Of a DNA stretch of 64,000 nucleotides, positions 8,579 through 17,120 are shown piece after piece. Within the stretch, counting starts at the first letter, position 1, and each line of letters starts with the position of its first letter. A program made the translations under genes and the position numbers. The notes beneath the pieces were generated by a model that did no database searches, was not told the origin of the DNA, and saw only the letters and a list, made by a program, of their open reading frames with translations. The stretch comes from Caballeronia sp. TF1N1 (GTDB lineage Bacteria; Pseudomonadota; Gammaproteobacteria; Burkholderiales; Burkholderiaceae), in NCBI RefSeq assembly GCF_022878925.1, contig NZ_CP084627.1:248001-312000 (forward strand), read 5' to 3'.

Positions 8579-8614
8579 GCATTAACGCTCTGGTTTGCTA
8601 GACAATCGAGTCAA
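8579..8614 (-). promoter_or_regulatory. 36-bp shared upstream element, copy 1
   Basis: On the reverse strand this reads TTGACTCG at the upstream end and CAGAGCGTTAATGC at the downstream end. It is 51 bases before the DUF3489 start. The same ends at the same 36-bp spacing occur at 9076-9111 and 9514-9549, each before a reverse-strand gene. Confidence 0.65.
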
Positions 8615-8661
8615 TAAGCGTGTCGATGTTGAGGCGCAGGCCGCAGCCTGCGCGGTGGGCT

Positions 8662-9042
8662 TTATTCGTCGTTGCTGGTGAGATCGCAGTGGATCACGAA
8701 GCCGGTGAGATAAGGTAGGCCGCGCGGGATGCCGTGCTGGCGACTTGCGCGCGCGCTGATGGTCCAGCCCATCCACTTGCGGGTGGCGGCGTCGATGGCG
8801 GCGGCAAGTTCGAGGCCGCCGTGCATGGCGTTGTGAACGTCGTCGGCAAAGTGCCGCCCAGGCGCGGCGTCGAGGAAGCGGCGCACCGCCTCGTGCGATT
8901 CGCCGGTCGCTTCTGAGACCGCTTCAATCGCGCGCGGCCAGGCGGCCTTGGCGTGCTGGTCCATCGTGCCGAAGAAGCCCCAACCTTCGTTGCGGGTGTT
9001 GGGGATCGTGGCGCTGGTCGTGTGGGTCGTGTTGGTGTTCAT
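8662..9042 (-). CDS. Prophage accessory protein, unknown
   Basis: A 126-residue protein with no recognised family. Notable stretches are RNEGWGFFGTMDQHAKAAW near the start and HEAVRRFLDAAPGRHFADDV in the middle. It lies alone on the reverse strand between two other genes that share the same upstream element (its own copy is at 9076-9111, 33 bases before the start). The common control suggests that the three act together or under the same signal. Confidence 0.55.
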   Translation of the reverse strand: MNTNTTHTTSATIPNTRNEGWGFFGTMDQHAKAAWPRAIEAVSEATGESHEAVRRFLDAAPGRHFADDVHNAMHGGLELAAAIDAATRKWMGWTISARASRQHGIPRGLPYLTGFVIHCDLTSNDE

Positions 9043-9075
9043 TTGCTTGGCTTGCGTTGGTGTGTTGCGATGACT

Positions 9076-9111
9076 GCATTAACGCTCTGGTCGCGAACGA
9101 AAGCGAGTGAA
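9076..9111 (-). promoter_or_regulatory. 36-bp shared upstream element, copy 2
   Basis: Reverse-strand reading begins TTCACTCGCTTTCG and ends CAGAGCGTTAATGC. It differs from copy 3 at only a few positions and lies 33 bases upstream of the gene starting at 9042. Confidence 0.65.
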
Positions 9112-9222
9112 GTGTGTGGTGATTTGGGTCTGTCAGATCGAAGCCACGCGGGTGGGTTTCCCACGCTAGCCGCACCAGCGAAAACGCCGGCACAAGGCCG
9201 GCGCTGCTGGTTGCGCGCTGCT

Positions 9223-9495
9223 TTAGTAGGGCTTGCGGTTGGACAGGCCCAGCAGGTAGCCGCCGCGCGTTCGGTACGCGTCGCCGCCGCACGTATGGAC
9301 AACGAGATCGCTGTGTCGTGGGCCGTGGGCGAGATAGGTCACTTGGCCGACGCTGCGACCGTTCTGATCGTAGAGCACGTCGCCAATGTTCAGGAGCGTG
9401 TTCTTGATGCGGTACAGCCGCGTGGATAGCCCGTCGTGAGCGGCTTGTTCGTTGGTGTGGTGTGCGTTGTTGGCTGGTGCGTTCATGGCTTTCAT
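9223..9495 (-). CDS. Prophage accessory protein, unknown
   Basis: A 90-residue protein with a beta-rich middle (NIGDVLYDQNGRSVGQVTYL) and a C-terminal HTCGGDAYRTRGGYL segment. It has no recognised family. The start may be the ATG at 9495 or the one at 9486; neither has a clear Shine-Dalgarno. The shared 36-bp element at 9514-9549 lies immediately upstream, so the untranslated leader must be short. Confidence 0.5.
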   Translation of the reverse strand: MKAMNAPANNAHHTNEQAAHDGLSTRLYRIKNTLLNIGDVLYDQNGRSVGQVTYLAHGPRHSDLVVHTCGGDAYRTRGGYLLGLSNRKPY

Positions 9496-9513
9496 TCCGT
9501 GGTTGGGATGACG

Positions 9514-9549
9514 GCATTAACGCTCTGATGGCGAACGAAAGCGAGTCAA
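9514..9549 (-). promoter_or_regulatory. 36-bp shared upstream element, copy 3
   Basis: Reverse-strand reading begins TTGACTCGCTTTCGTTCG and ends CAGAGCGTTAATGC. The TTGACT could be a -35 box, but no good -10 occurs 16-18 bases after it, which hints at an activator or another sigma factor. Confidence 0.65.
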
Positions 9550-9647
9550 TCAAGCCGATGTGTTTGAACATGACCACTGCGGCAAAAACGTGCGCTACAT
9601 CTGGCCTAACATCGCATGGAACCGTTGACGGGTGAGGCGTTTTAATC

Positions 9648-10046
9648 ATGCCGCGTAGCGCTTTTGCGCCGGCTATTGCACAGCGGCAGCTTGTGCTCAA
9701 GCTCGCCGCATGCGGCACGTCCGTGTCGGAGATCTGCGCGCTGGTGACCGGCGCACGCGGGCGACCTGTGACCGAGCAGACGCTGCGCACGCACTTCGCG
9801 CAAGAGCTGCTGGAGGGGGCGGTTCGCGCCAACAGCAACGTGGCGCAATCGCTCTACAACAAGGCCACCGGTGGCGACACAATCGCGGCAATCTTCTGGC
9901 TGAAATGCCGCGCGCGCTGGAAGGAGACCGCACAGGCGGTCGAGCTCTCTGGCGCGAACGGCGGTCCGCTTGTTTTGCAGTCCATGAGCGATGCCGAACT
10001 CGAAGCCATCGTCGCCAAGGGACGCAAGGGACGTCGATCGCGTTAA
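9648..10046 (+). CDS. Terminase small subunit
   Basis: A 132-residue protein with an N-terminal helix-turn-helix (QRQLVLKLAACGTSVSEIC) and a helical C-terminal part (NSNVAQSLYNKATGGDTIA) typical of small terminases that recognise the packaging site and load the large subunit. It is directly upstream of and overlaps the large terminase gene, the usual order in tailed phages. Family assignment rests on this order plus the domain pattern. Confidence 0.7.
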   Translation: MPRSAFAPAIAQRQLVLKLAACGTSVSEICALVTGARGRPVTEQTLRTHFAQELLEGAVRANSNVAQSLYNKATGGDTIAAIFWLKCRARWKETAQAVELSGANGGPLVLQSMSDAELEAIVAKGRKGRRSR

Positions 10047-11553
10047 TCGAGTGGATCGCGTTAATCGTGATGCGGCAGCGGCTGAACTGCTCTCACGTCG
10101 CCGCGCTCGCGCGAGCATCGTCGACTACGCCAACGCGATCGAGGTGCCCGGGCGGCCTGTTGGTGACCCTGCGAGCGATGACGCAGATGCGGACGACTGC
10201 GATCAGTTCGAGCCGGTGTCGACGCCGCTGGCGGCGCACCATCGGCTAATACTGGAGCGCGTGGACGCGACCAGCCGCACGCCGCACGGACGGCTGATGA
10301 TCTTTACCCCGCCGGGCGCGGGTAAATCGACTTACGCCTCGGTGGTATTCCCATCGTGGTATGTGGGCGCGGCGCCGCAGCGGCGGCTGATCCTCGCGAG
10401 CTACGGCGACGCGCTCGCGAGCCGCATGGGCCGGCGCACGCGCTCGATCGTGCGGCAGGCACGCTGGCAGCGCATCTGGAACACGGAGCTGGCGGCCGAT
10501 TCACACGCCGCGCACGCGTTCGCGCTGACCAACAGCAGCGAGTATCTCGCCAGCGGCATCCTGTCAGGCGTCACGGGCAACCGCTGCGACGGGCTCATCC
10601 TCGATGACGTGATTCGCGGCCGTGAGCAGGCTGACTCGGAAGTCGTGCGCGAGAAGGTGTTCGACGCTTACGAGGACGACCTGAAGACGCGGCTGATGCC
10701 GGGCGGCTGGATCGTCTATATCGGTACGCGCTGGCACGAGGACGACCTGGCGGGCCGCATCCTGCCCGAAGGCTGGCATGGCGAGAGCGGGCGCATCGCC
10801 TGCCGCGACGGCAACATGTGGGAGGTCCTGTGCCTGCAGGCGCGTTGCGAGAACGATACCGATCCGCTCGCGCGCGCGAAAGGCGAGTATCTGTGGACCG
10901 AGTGGTTCGATCAAAAGCACTGGGCGCAGTACGAATCGAACCCGCGCACGTGGGCATCGCTGTATCAGCAGATGCCGGTGCCCCCGGAGGGCGATCTGTT
11001 CAAGCCTGAGCAACTCGTCGTCGTGGACATCATTCCGACGAGCTGGATCGACTGGGTGCGCGCCTGGGATCTGGCGAGTATCGAGGGCGACGGCGATTGG
11101 ACGGCGGGTGCGAAGCTCGGGCGCCTGGCGGACGGGCGCTATGTTATCGGCGATGTGACGCGCGGGCGGTGGGGACCCGACCGGCGCGATGCGATTATCG
11201 CGGGCACCGCGCAACTCGACGGCGGGGGCACGCGTGTCGGCCTACCGCAAGACCCCGGACAAGCCGGCAAAACTCAGGTGCTGTATCTGACGCGCGAGCT
11301 GGCGGGTTATCGCGTGGTGAGCAGCCCCGAGACGGGCGACAAGGTCACGCGCGCCGAGCCGTTCGCGGCGCAGATGAATGTGGGCAACGTGCTGATGCTG
11401 CGGGGCGACTGGAACGCCGCGCTGATCTCTGAACTGCGCGGTTTTCCGTTCGGCACGCACGACGATCAGGTCGACGCGCTGTCGCGCGCCTTTGCGCTAC
11501 TGATTGCGCGGCGGCCAATGCGGATTTCGGATGCAGCGCTGGCAGCGGTTTAA
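9991..11553 (+). CDS. Terminase large subunit
   Basis: A 520-residue DNA-packaging motor. The ATPase has Walker A PPGAGKST (Lys112) and a Walker B segment CDGLILDDV. The nuclease half includes VRAWDLASIEGDGD and the C-terminal acidic motif GTHDDQVDALS. The length is normal. The start at 9991 overlaps the small subunit by 56 bases. Its first residues contain a short repeat (RVNRVDRVNR) from a duplicated GGATCGCGTTAATCG, so a start near 10051 is possible. The 3' end of this gene is duplicated at 12557-12673. Confidence 0.9.
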   Translation: MPNSKPSSPRDARDVDRVNRVDRVNRDAAAAELLSRRRARASIVDYANAIEVPGRPVGDPASDDADADDCDQFEPVSTPLAAHHRLILERVDATSRTPHGRLMIFTPPGAGKSTYASVVFPSWYVGAAPQRRLILASYGDALASRMGRRTRSIVRQARWQRIWNTELAADSHAAHAFALTNSSEYLASGILSGVTGNRCDGLILDDVIRGREQADSEVVREKVFDAYEDDLKTRLMPGGWIVYIGTRWHEDDLAGRILPEGWHGESGRIACRDGNMWEVLCLQARCENDTDPLARAKGEYLWTEWFDQKHWAQYESNPRTWASLYQQMPVPPEGDLFKPEQLVVVDIIPTSWIDWVRAWDLASIEGDGDWTAGAKLGRLADGRYVIGDVTRGRWGPDRRDAIIAGTAQLDGGGTRVGLPQDPGQAGKTQVLYLTRELAGYRVVSSPETGDKVTRAEPFAAQMNVGNVLMLRGDWNAALISELRGFPFGTHDDQVDALSRAFALLIARRPMRISDAALAAV

Positions 11554-11724
11554 TACGAGTGCATGCTGGCGGTCGGTCTAAAGTCACGTCGGCATGCCAG
11601 CAAACCCGAAGAGCACGTTCCGAGTGACAGGGGAAGTTGGCTGAAGCGGTACAGCGACTCAACTGGTCGGATTTTTTTTGCATACTGAGCTTTGCTCAAT
11701 CTGCGGTTATCAAAAACCAGCTGG

Positions 11725-12480
11725 TCAACTAATTTCGACTTCAATTACGTAGGCTGGCACGTTTTTTTCAACCCTTTGAATGCCCGAAGTGACTCTGGAT
11801 ACGGGAATGTCGGCGATGTAGGTTTTGCGCACACAGGTAAGTGTTGCGCCGCTCGCGAAGACTACCTCTTTCTCGTTTCCGTGATTGCCCTTTAGGCTGT
11901 ACGCGAAGGCTTTAGTTTTAGGCCGTGTCACGCGGACCACCATAAGGTCCACCCGGCCAGCATCATAGGCTTTGCCTCTCCACTGCGCATTCCTTAAGGC
12001 CACCTGAGGGCAGAAGGACGTCGAAAACGGACGCGACGTTGTGACAGTGGAGTTGTTGCTTGCCCATCGGCCACCGTGGAACAAGAATTGTCCCTCCGCT
12101 ATCTCTACGCCATAAGTCTTTATGGCCTGATCCGCCATTGCCCAACCGTCTTCTGAGAACTCGCCCTGATACGAACTAAGGGCCTCGGGTTCATCCGGCG
12201 GCATCAATCCGCGCAGGTTGCAATACTCGATGCTTGAGTCGAGTGCCTCGTCGATGTGGCGCTCCATGCCATTGTCAGCATGTTGCCGGAGTATGCGGGC
12301 AGCCGCTTCGAAGTGCGTCGAGACGACTGCCATAAGCTTGTCCTTCACCCGCAGGGCTTCCACCAAGGACAAGCCCTTGTTGTTGACACGATCCAACGCC
12401 TCGTCAAAAGTTGCATCGCGTTGAGACCAATTCTCATAATGCGTAGCGAATACGTTTACAACGCCTGCTTTTCTTGCCAT
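11725..12480 (-). CDS. ADP-ribosyltransferase-like cargo protein
   Basis: A 251-residue protein. The C-terminal half carries the order of motifs seen in NAD-dependent mono-ADP-ribosyltransferases: FLFHGG (residues 133-137), PFSTSF with an STS core (153-155), and GNEKEVVF with an ExE pair at Glu203 and Glu205. The first motif has His135 where arginine-specific enzymes have Arg. The N-terminal 110 residues are helical. There is no signal peptide. It is on the reverse strand right after the terminase, with lower GC than its neighbours, typical of prophage cargo. A toxin or anti-phage role is inferred. Confidence 0.6.
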   Translation of the reverse strand: MARKAGVVNVFATHYENWSQRDATFDEALDRVNNKGLSLVEALRVKDKLMAVVSTHFEAAARILRQHADNGMERHIDEALDSSIEYCNLRGLMPPDEPEALSSYQGEFSEDGWAMADQAIKTYGVEIAEGQFLFHGGRWASNNSTVTTSRPFSTSFCPQVALRNAQWRGKAYDAGRVDLMVVRVTRPKTKAFAYSLKGNHGNEKEVVFASGATLTCVRKTYIADIPVSRVTSGIQRVEKNVPAYVIEVEIS

Positions 12481-12556
12481 GTGCTGGTTTGGTCCTATTC
12501 TAGATGAGCCGTTGGGGCACCATTATTGACACTTCTGATCGTCGGGCAAATACAGA

Positions 12557-12673
12557 GCGCCGCTGGTGGCCGAACTGCGTGGCTTTCCGTTCGGCACGCA
12601 CGACGATCAGGTCGACGCGCTGTCGCGCGCGTTCGCGTTGTCGACCGCGCAACGGCTGGCGCCTGCCTCATAG
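12557..12673 (+). pseudogene. Duplicated 3' end of a terminase gene
   Basis: This piece encodes VAELRGFPFGTHDDQVDAL, nearly identical to the end of the large terminase (around 11425-11510), then its own C-terminus and a TAG at 12671-12673. It has no start and no ATPase part. It lies between two reverse-strand cargo genes and marks a recombination event between related phages. Confidence 0.85.
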
Positions 12674-14374
12674 CTGCTTGTCCGTTTCAAGGACGAGCAG
12701 AATTGCGTCAAAGCTCTTGTCGCATTGGGCGGCGAGATCTTTGAAGTGAGCCCGTAGGGTTCCATGTGTTGCGCGCGCTTGCCGCTCTTCGTTATTTTTC
12801 TGCTCGACCGAGCTGTGTGCTTTTAGGATGCTACGCAAGGCGTGAAGCCTACTGAGAGGACCGAGGAGTGCTTTGGCATCGTCGACAGTATTTCCAGAAG
12901 CAACAAAGATCTCTGAGATCACGCGCAAAGGGGCCCAACTTGTTTCCGCTTTCTTTCCTCTCGCTTCCAGACTTTTTCGCAATGGCTTAAGCTGAAATCC
13001 TTCTACGAGCAACTGGTCGAAGGACATGATTTCGTTGGCCCATTCAAGAGTTGAATCTGTGGCCGGGTAGCGTGCCGCGTCCATGAGCGCTTCGTCCCTT
13101 GGTTGCCACCAGTCAGGCGGAGTGATATTCAGTTTCCTGATCTTGTACTTCAAAAGCAGGAGCGGGTCATACTCAGAACTGAACTCACCAAGGATGTCGT
13201 TTTCGTGCGCGCGTCTTGAGATTGTGCCCCGCGGCCATTCGTTGAACGATTGCCAATAGCGCTGCTCTTCGATCGGAAGGCGGGCGAGGTCGCCAATATA
13301 GGCATGCACCTGTCCTGCTTCGTTAATGTCGTAGCTCTTGAGGTACCAAGCGTTGCGACAACTAATGGAGCGGTCGTCAAGACTATATTTCTCGGGGTCG
13401 GCCTTGAAGCGGTGCAACACGTCAGGACGGAAAAAAGCGGGAGAAATTTGCCAAGGAAGGTCCGATTTATGGAAGTAGTCCGTAATGAAATCCGGTGCAC
13501 ACGACGTCTCAATTTCGACTTGATTTTTGCGGTCGAATATCTTGAACGTCGCATATTCTTTTGTCATAGTCGGGTTCGTTTCCTCTTTCCACTCGTCGAT
13601 GAGTCGCTGCAACGGGATGGCTGAGCGGACGATCATCCGACCGTTGACATAGCTGGCATTTACGATGCTACCGCCGTGATAGAAGAGGTCGGGGGCCCTG
13701 CGGTCGATTCGCGGATGCTCGCCCCAACCGATGAAACTTGCTGAATCGAAACGAGTGAAGTCAAAGAAGTAGACGAGGGCCATGTTAGCCAAAGTCATGT
13801 AAGTGCCAAGATCCTTGGTTAGAATCGTAACCGCGGTAAGGCTCTTCCGTCCCGCAAGCTCGGTGCGTATTACGCGAAGAACGTCCTCAATGTCCCCGCG
13901 TTCATCGAGCCGACAGTACGCGCTGCGTTCGGCCACGAAATGCAGGCCGAGCGCATGCACGAGCTTTTGGCTCAGTTCGACTGGACTTTCACCCTTCTGG
14001 ACGCCATCGAATGAGCGCCGGAAAACGAGCTTCTCTCCGCCGGATAGCGATCTTCCCGAGCTTAATGGCGCTTCAAGGTAGACGTGGTGGCCTTCGCCGC
14101 CGCCGTACCTCTTTTGAATGATCCAGCTGTCGTCTGGCTGCACGAAGGAGTCCATGAGATCTTTCTGGTCTGCAGGCGTGACTTGCTCCAGCGGCGCGAG
14201 CACGGCATGAATGAGCGTCGCCGGTCCGCTGGCATAGATCAAAGTCTCCTCGCTCTCCGCGTTCTCCTTTAGGAATAGGACGGAGTCTTCAGCTGCAGTT
14301 AGCCACTCCGCTTCGCCGGTGGCCGGCGCTTGAGCGATGGCCTTCAGCGCCTCGATATTAAATCTTCGTGTCAC
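12668..14374 (-). CDS. Large cargo protein, unknown function
   Basis: A 568-residue protein with no recognised family. The N-terminal part has FLKENAESEETLIYASG and KRYGGGEGHHVYLEAPLSSG. The centre holds beta-rich segments. The C-terminal 150 residues are helical (RKSLEARGKKAETSWAPLRV, then LSRLHALRSILKAHSS), resembling the helical ends of several defence proteins. No Walker, nuclease or membrane motif is evident. It is reverse-strand and has GC and codon use unlike the phage genes. It ends over the terminase remnant. A defence or lysogenic-conversion role is only a guess from context. Confidence 0.6.
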   Translation of the reverse strand: MTRRFNIEALKAIAQAPATGEAEWLTAAEDSVLFLKENAESEETLIYASGPATLIHAVLAPLEQVTPADQKDLMDSFVQPDDSWIIQKRYGGGEGHHVYLEAPLSSGRSLSGGEKLVFRRSFDGVQKGESPVELSQKLVHALGLHFVAERSAYCRLDERGDIEDVLRVIRTELAGRKSLTAVTILTKDLGTYMTLANMALVYFFDFTRFDSASFIGWGEHPRIDRRAPDLFYHGGSIVNASYVNGRMIVRSAIPLQRLIDEWKEETNPTMTKEYATFKIFDRKNQVEIETSCAPDFITDYFHKSDLPWQISPAFFRPDVLHRFKADPEKYSLDDRSISCRNAWYLKSYDINEAGQVHAYIGDLARLPIEEQRYWQSFNEWPRGTISRRAHENDILGEFSSEYDPLLLLKYKIRKLNITPPDWWQPRDEALMDAARYPATDSTLEWANEIMSFDQLLVEGFQLKPLRKSLEARGKKAETSWAPLRVISEIFVASGNTVDDAKALLGPLSRLHALRSILKAHSSVEQKNNEERQARATHGTLRAHFKDLAAQCDKSFDAILLVLETDKQL

Positions 14375-14492
14375 GACTCCGTCTCCTTTTCATAATTGCG
14401 ATGTAGCCTACCTTAAAGTCGACGTGCTTTCTCGAAATCTGTACTCGTTTTGCGACTTTTCGGAATCACCCGGCAGCGCTAGTTTCGAAGTT

Positions 14493-15893
14493 ATGTTGCG
14501 TTTCGACTTCTGGCGACCTCGCCTGAACGAAACGTTCAAGCCGACGGCATCGCCCGCGTGCAACGGTCCCAAGACCCGTCAGATCAGTGACGCGGCACTC
14601 GGCGTGCTAGGTGCGCCACCGCCGCGTATGCGGGCCTTCACGCTGCCGCAGGCCGCGCCTGGTGTCATCGCCCAGGACACCAAGCTCGCGTGCGATTCAC
14701 CAAGTGACGCGAACTACCGCTGGGCGCTCTCAGGAGCCATATCGGGTGCCTTTAGCGAAGGGCTCGGCTTTCTCGGCTATCCATATCTGGCGGAACTTAC
14801 CCAGCGTCCCGAGTACCGGCGTCCTGCCGAGATCCTGGCCAAGGAGATGACGCGCAAGTGGATTCGGTTGCAGGGCACGGGCAAGGACGACAAGAACGGC
14901 GACAAGAGCGAGAAGATTGCGGCCATCGTGGCCGAGATGAAGCGTCTGGGCGTGCAGGCCGCTTTTCGCAAGGTGGCCGAGCAGGACGGCTATTTCGGAC
15001 GCGCGCAGCTTTATCTCGACATGGGCGATGACCGCCCCGAGGAACTGATCGCGCCGCTGGCGGACAGTCGAGCCAAGATCGGCTTGGGCAGTCTGAAGGG
15101 CTTGCGGGTGGTCGAGCCGATCTGGACGTATCCGGGCATGTACAACTCGACCGATCCGCTGCGGCGTGACTTCTATCAGCCGCAGACCTGGTTCGTGATG
15201 AACCGTCAGGTCCATGCGAGCCGGCTGCTCACTTTTGTGTCGCGTCCGGTGCCCGACATGCTCAAGCCCGCGTATGCGTTTGGCGGCTTAAGTCTCTCGC
15301 AGATCGCCAAGCCTTATGTCGACAACTGGCTGCGAACACGCCAGAGCGTGTCGGACCTGCTGCATTCGTTTTCCACCATGGTGCTCAAGACGAACTTGGC
15401 CGCGGTGCTGAATGCTGAAGGGGCGGAGCAGATGCTGCGGCGCGCGGTGCTGTTCAATCAAGCGCGCGACAACCGGCACCTGATGATGATCGACCGTGAC
15501 ACCGAGGACTTCGCCAACGTGTCGGCGCCGCTTGGCAGCCTCGATCGACTGCAGGCGCAGTCGCAGGAACACATGGCAGCGGTCACCGGCATTCCGCTGA
15601 TCGTGTTGCTCGGCATCACGCCCTCGGGACTGAACGCGACCAGTGAAGGCGAGTTGCGCACTTTCTATGCGTGGATCGAGGCGCAGCAGGAGGCGCTCTT
15701 TACCGCGCCGCTGTCGCGTCTTCTCAATGTGATCCAGCTGTCGCTCTTCGGTGCAATCGACCCGGACATCGGCTTCAGCTATGTGCCGCTGTGGACGCTG
15801 TCGGAGGAGCAACTGGCCAACATGCGCAAAGTCGAGGCCGACACCGACACTACCCGAACTGTTAAAGTACGTTCAGCAACGGAAGGTTCATGA
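14493..15893 (+). pseudogene. Portal protein (DUF1073), C-terminus lost
   Basis: About 467 residues of a DUF1073-type portal protein, the ring through which DNA enters the capsid. Recognisable parts are YRRPAEILAKEMTRKW, the middle RRDFYQPQTWFVMNR, and TGIPLIVLLGITPSGLNAT. The match stops after MRKVEADTDTT, and the frame then runs into ten foreign codons where the reverse-strand gene at 15888 has been inserted. The last part of the portal is missing, and so is the head-morphogenesis gene that usually follows. The N-terminal start is also uncertain because cargo abuts it and no Shine-Dalgarno is visible. Confidence 0.75.
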
Positions 15894-17036
15894 AGCGAGC
15901 CTATTTGCGAGTGCGTTTATTCTCTTGCGGGATATCGCTCGTGGATTGAGTTCATGTGCAGCCTCAAAGGCTCTAATCGCTTCGTTGAGTTGCCCTAGCG
16001 AATTGCAGATCCTTCCCTTGAGCAACAATCCGCTCACGTGCCATGAACGACTCTCTTTGGACTCTCCTATCGCCACCTCAACTGACTCTAAGGCTTGCCG
16101 TAGCGCTGTTTCCGAAGGGTCTGCGCCAATCAGCTCTTGCCCTGCCAGAATTCGGTCGCTAAAGCTGCCTTTTGTCAATCGTGCTTTCAAATACCTCTTC
16201 GCATCGAGGAATTCCCCGGAAGCTGCGTAGGCAAACCGACCAAGTTTCGGCACTTTGGCGAACACTTTTACAAGTTGGTTTTCTTCGAACTCGAATATGT
16301 ATGTGCATTGCGTTGCAATAGCGGGTGTTCGGGAAAACAATACTTTGCCTTTACTCACGTTGTGAATTTCAAGGAGATGGCTATCCTCGTTCGGTGCATT
16401 GGCTGTAACACTCGCAATGTATCTTCCGCACGGCGAAATCGTCAGTTGCATAAGATTTGCCCGGTATGCCCGTCGGTAAAGCTCCGCTCCAGAGGAATCG
16501 AACACAACAACTGTGCTTGAGAGTTCTGAGGCCGGCCCCGCGTCGTCTACAACCCAGACGCCTTCATCCGATACGTCAACTGCGATCGGTCGAACAAGCG
16601 ATCGAACCGTGGTGCAGATTTCACGCGTCTCGTTGTTCCGAAGTCGAACGACACTTTCATGGACCAAGGTAGGGCCAGGGTCACGATAGCCTACTGTCCA
16701 TTTCCGATTGGGCGAATGGATTGTCACGCCCATCGCCAATAAGTCATCAATCTTGGATGGGAGTTTGATGCTACTACTAGCAGGAGAGAATTTCGATGCG
16801 GCCACGATTTCTGGTAAAGCGGAGGGCGTGGCCGAAGAATGTCGAGGTCGCTCTACGGCGGTTACGACTCGCTGTACGGTAGAGCTTTTATGCGCGACAG
16901 GCTTTAACAAAAGTCGTTTTATTGCTGATAGGACCGACATGGCCTTCCGTAGATTGGCGCGTATAGATCGTTGGGAATACAAGACGGATCCATGGTCGCT
17001 TACGTTGTCAAAGGAAACTAATCGATGCACAGGCAT
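15888..17036 (-). CDS. Beta-propeller/TPR-like cargo protein
   Basis: A 382-residue protein of unknown role. Residues 100-290 have the repeating beta pattern of a WD40-like propeller (WVVDDAGPASELSSTVVVFD, then LTISPCGRYIASVTAN). Residues 300-375 contain at least one tetratricopeptide-like unit (GQLNEAIRAFEAAHELNP). Such architectures mediate protein contacts. An internal ATG at 16940 is an alternative start, giving 350 residues; neither has an ideal ribosome site. It interrupts the portal gene on the opposite strand and has low GC, so it is a late acquisition. Confidence 0.6.
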   Translation of the reverse strand: MPVHRLVSFDNVSDHGSVLYSQRSIRANLRKAMSVLSAIKRLLLKPVAHKSSTVQRVVTAVERPRHSSATPSALPEIVAASKFSPASSSIKLPSKIDDLLAMGVTIHSPNRKWTVGYRDPGPTLVHESVVRLRNNETREICTTVRSLVRPIAVDVSDEGVWVVDDAGPASELSSTVVVFDSSGAELYRRAYRANLMQLTISPCGRYIASVTANAPNEDSHLLEIHNVSKGKVLFSRTPAIATQCTYIFEFEENQLVKVFAKVPKLGRFAYAASGEFLDAKRYLKARLTKGSFSDRILAGQELIGADPSETALRQALESVEVAIGESKESRSWHVSGLLLKGRICNSLGQLNEAIRAFEAAHELNPRAISRKRINALANRLAS

Positions 17037-17120
17037 GCTACACGTTAGAGACGTCTGATCTTGTTATGTGGCAAATATTCACAATCTTGACAAGCACAGC
17101 GTAAATACGGCGTCATTCGC

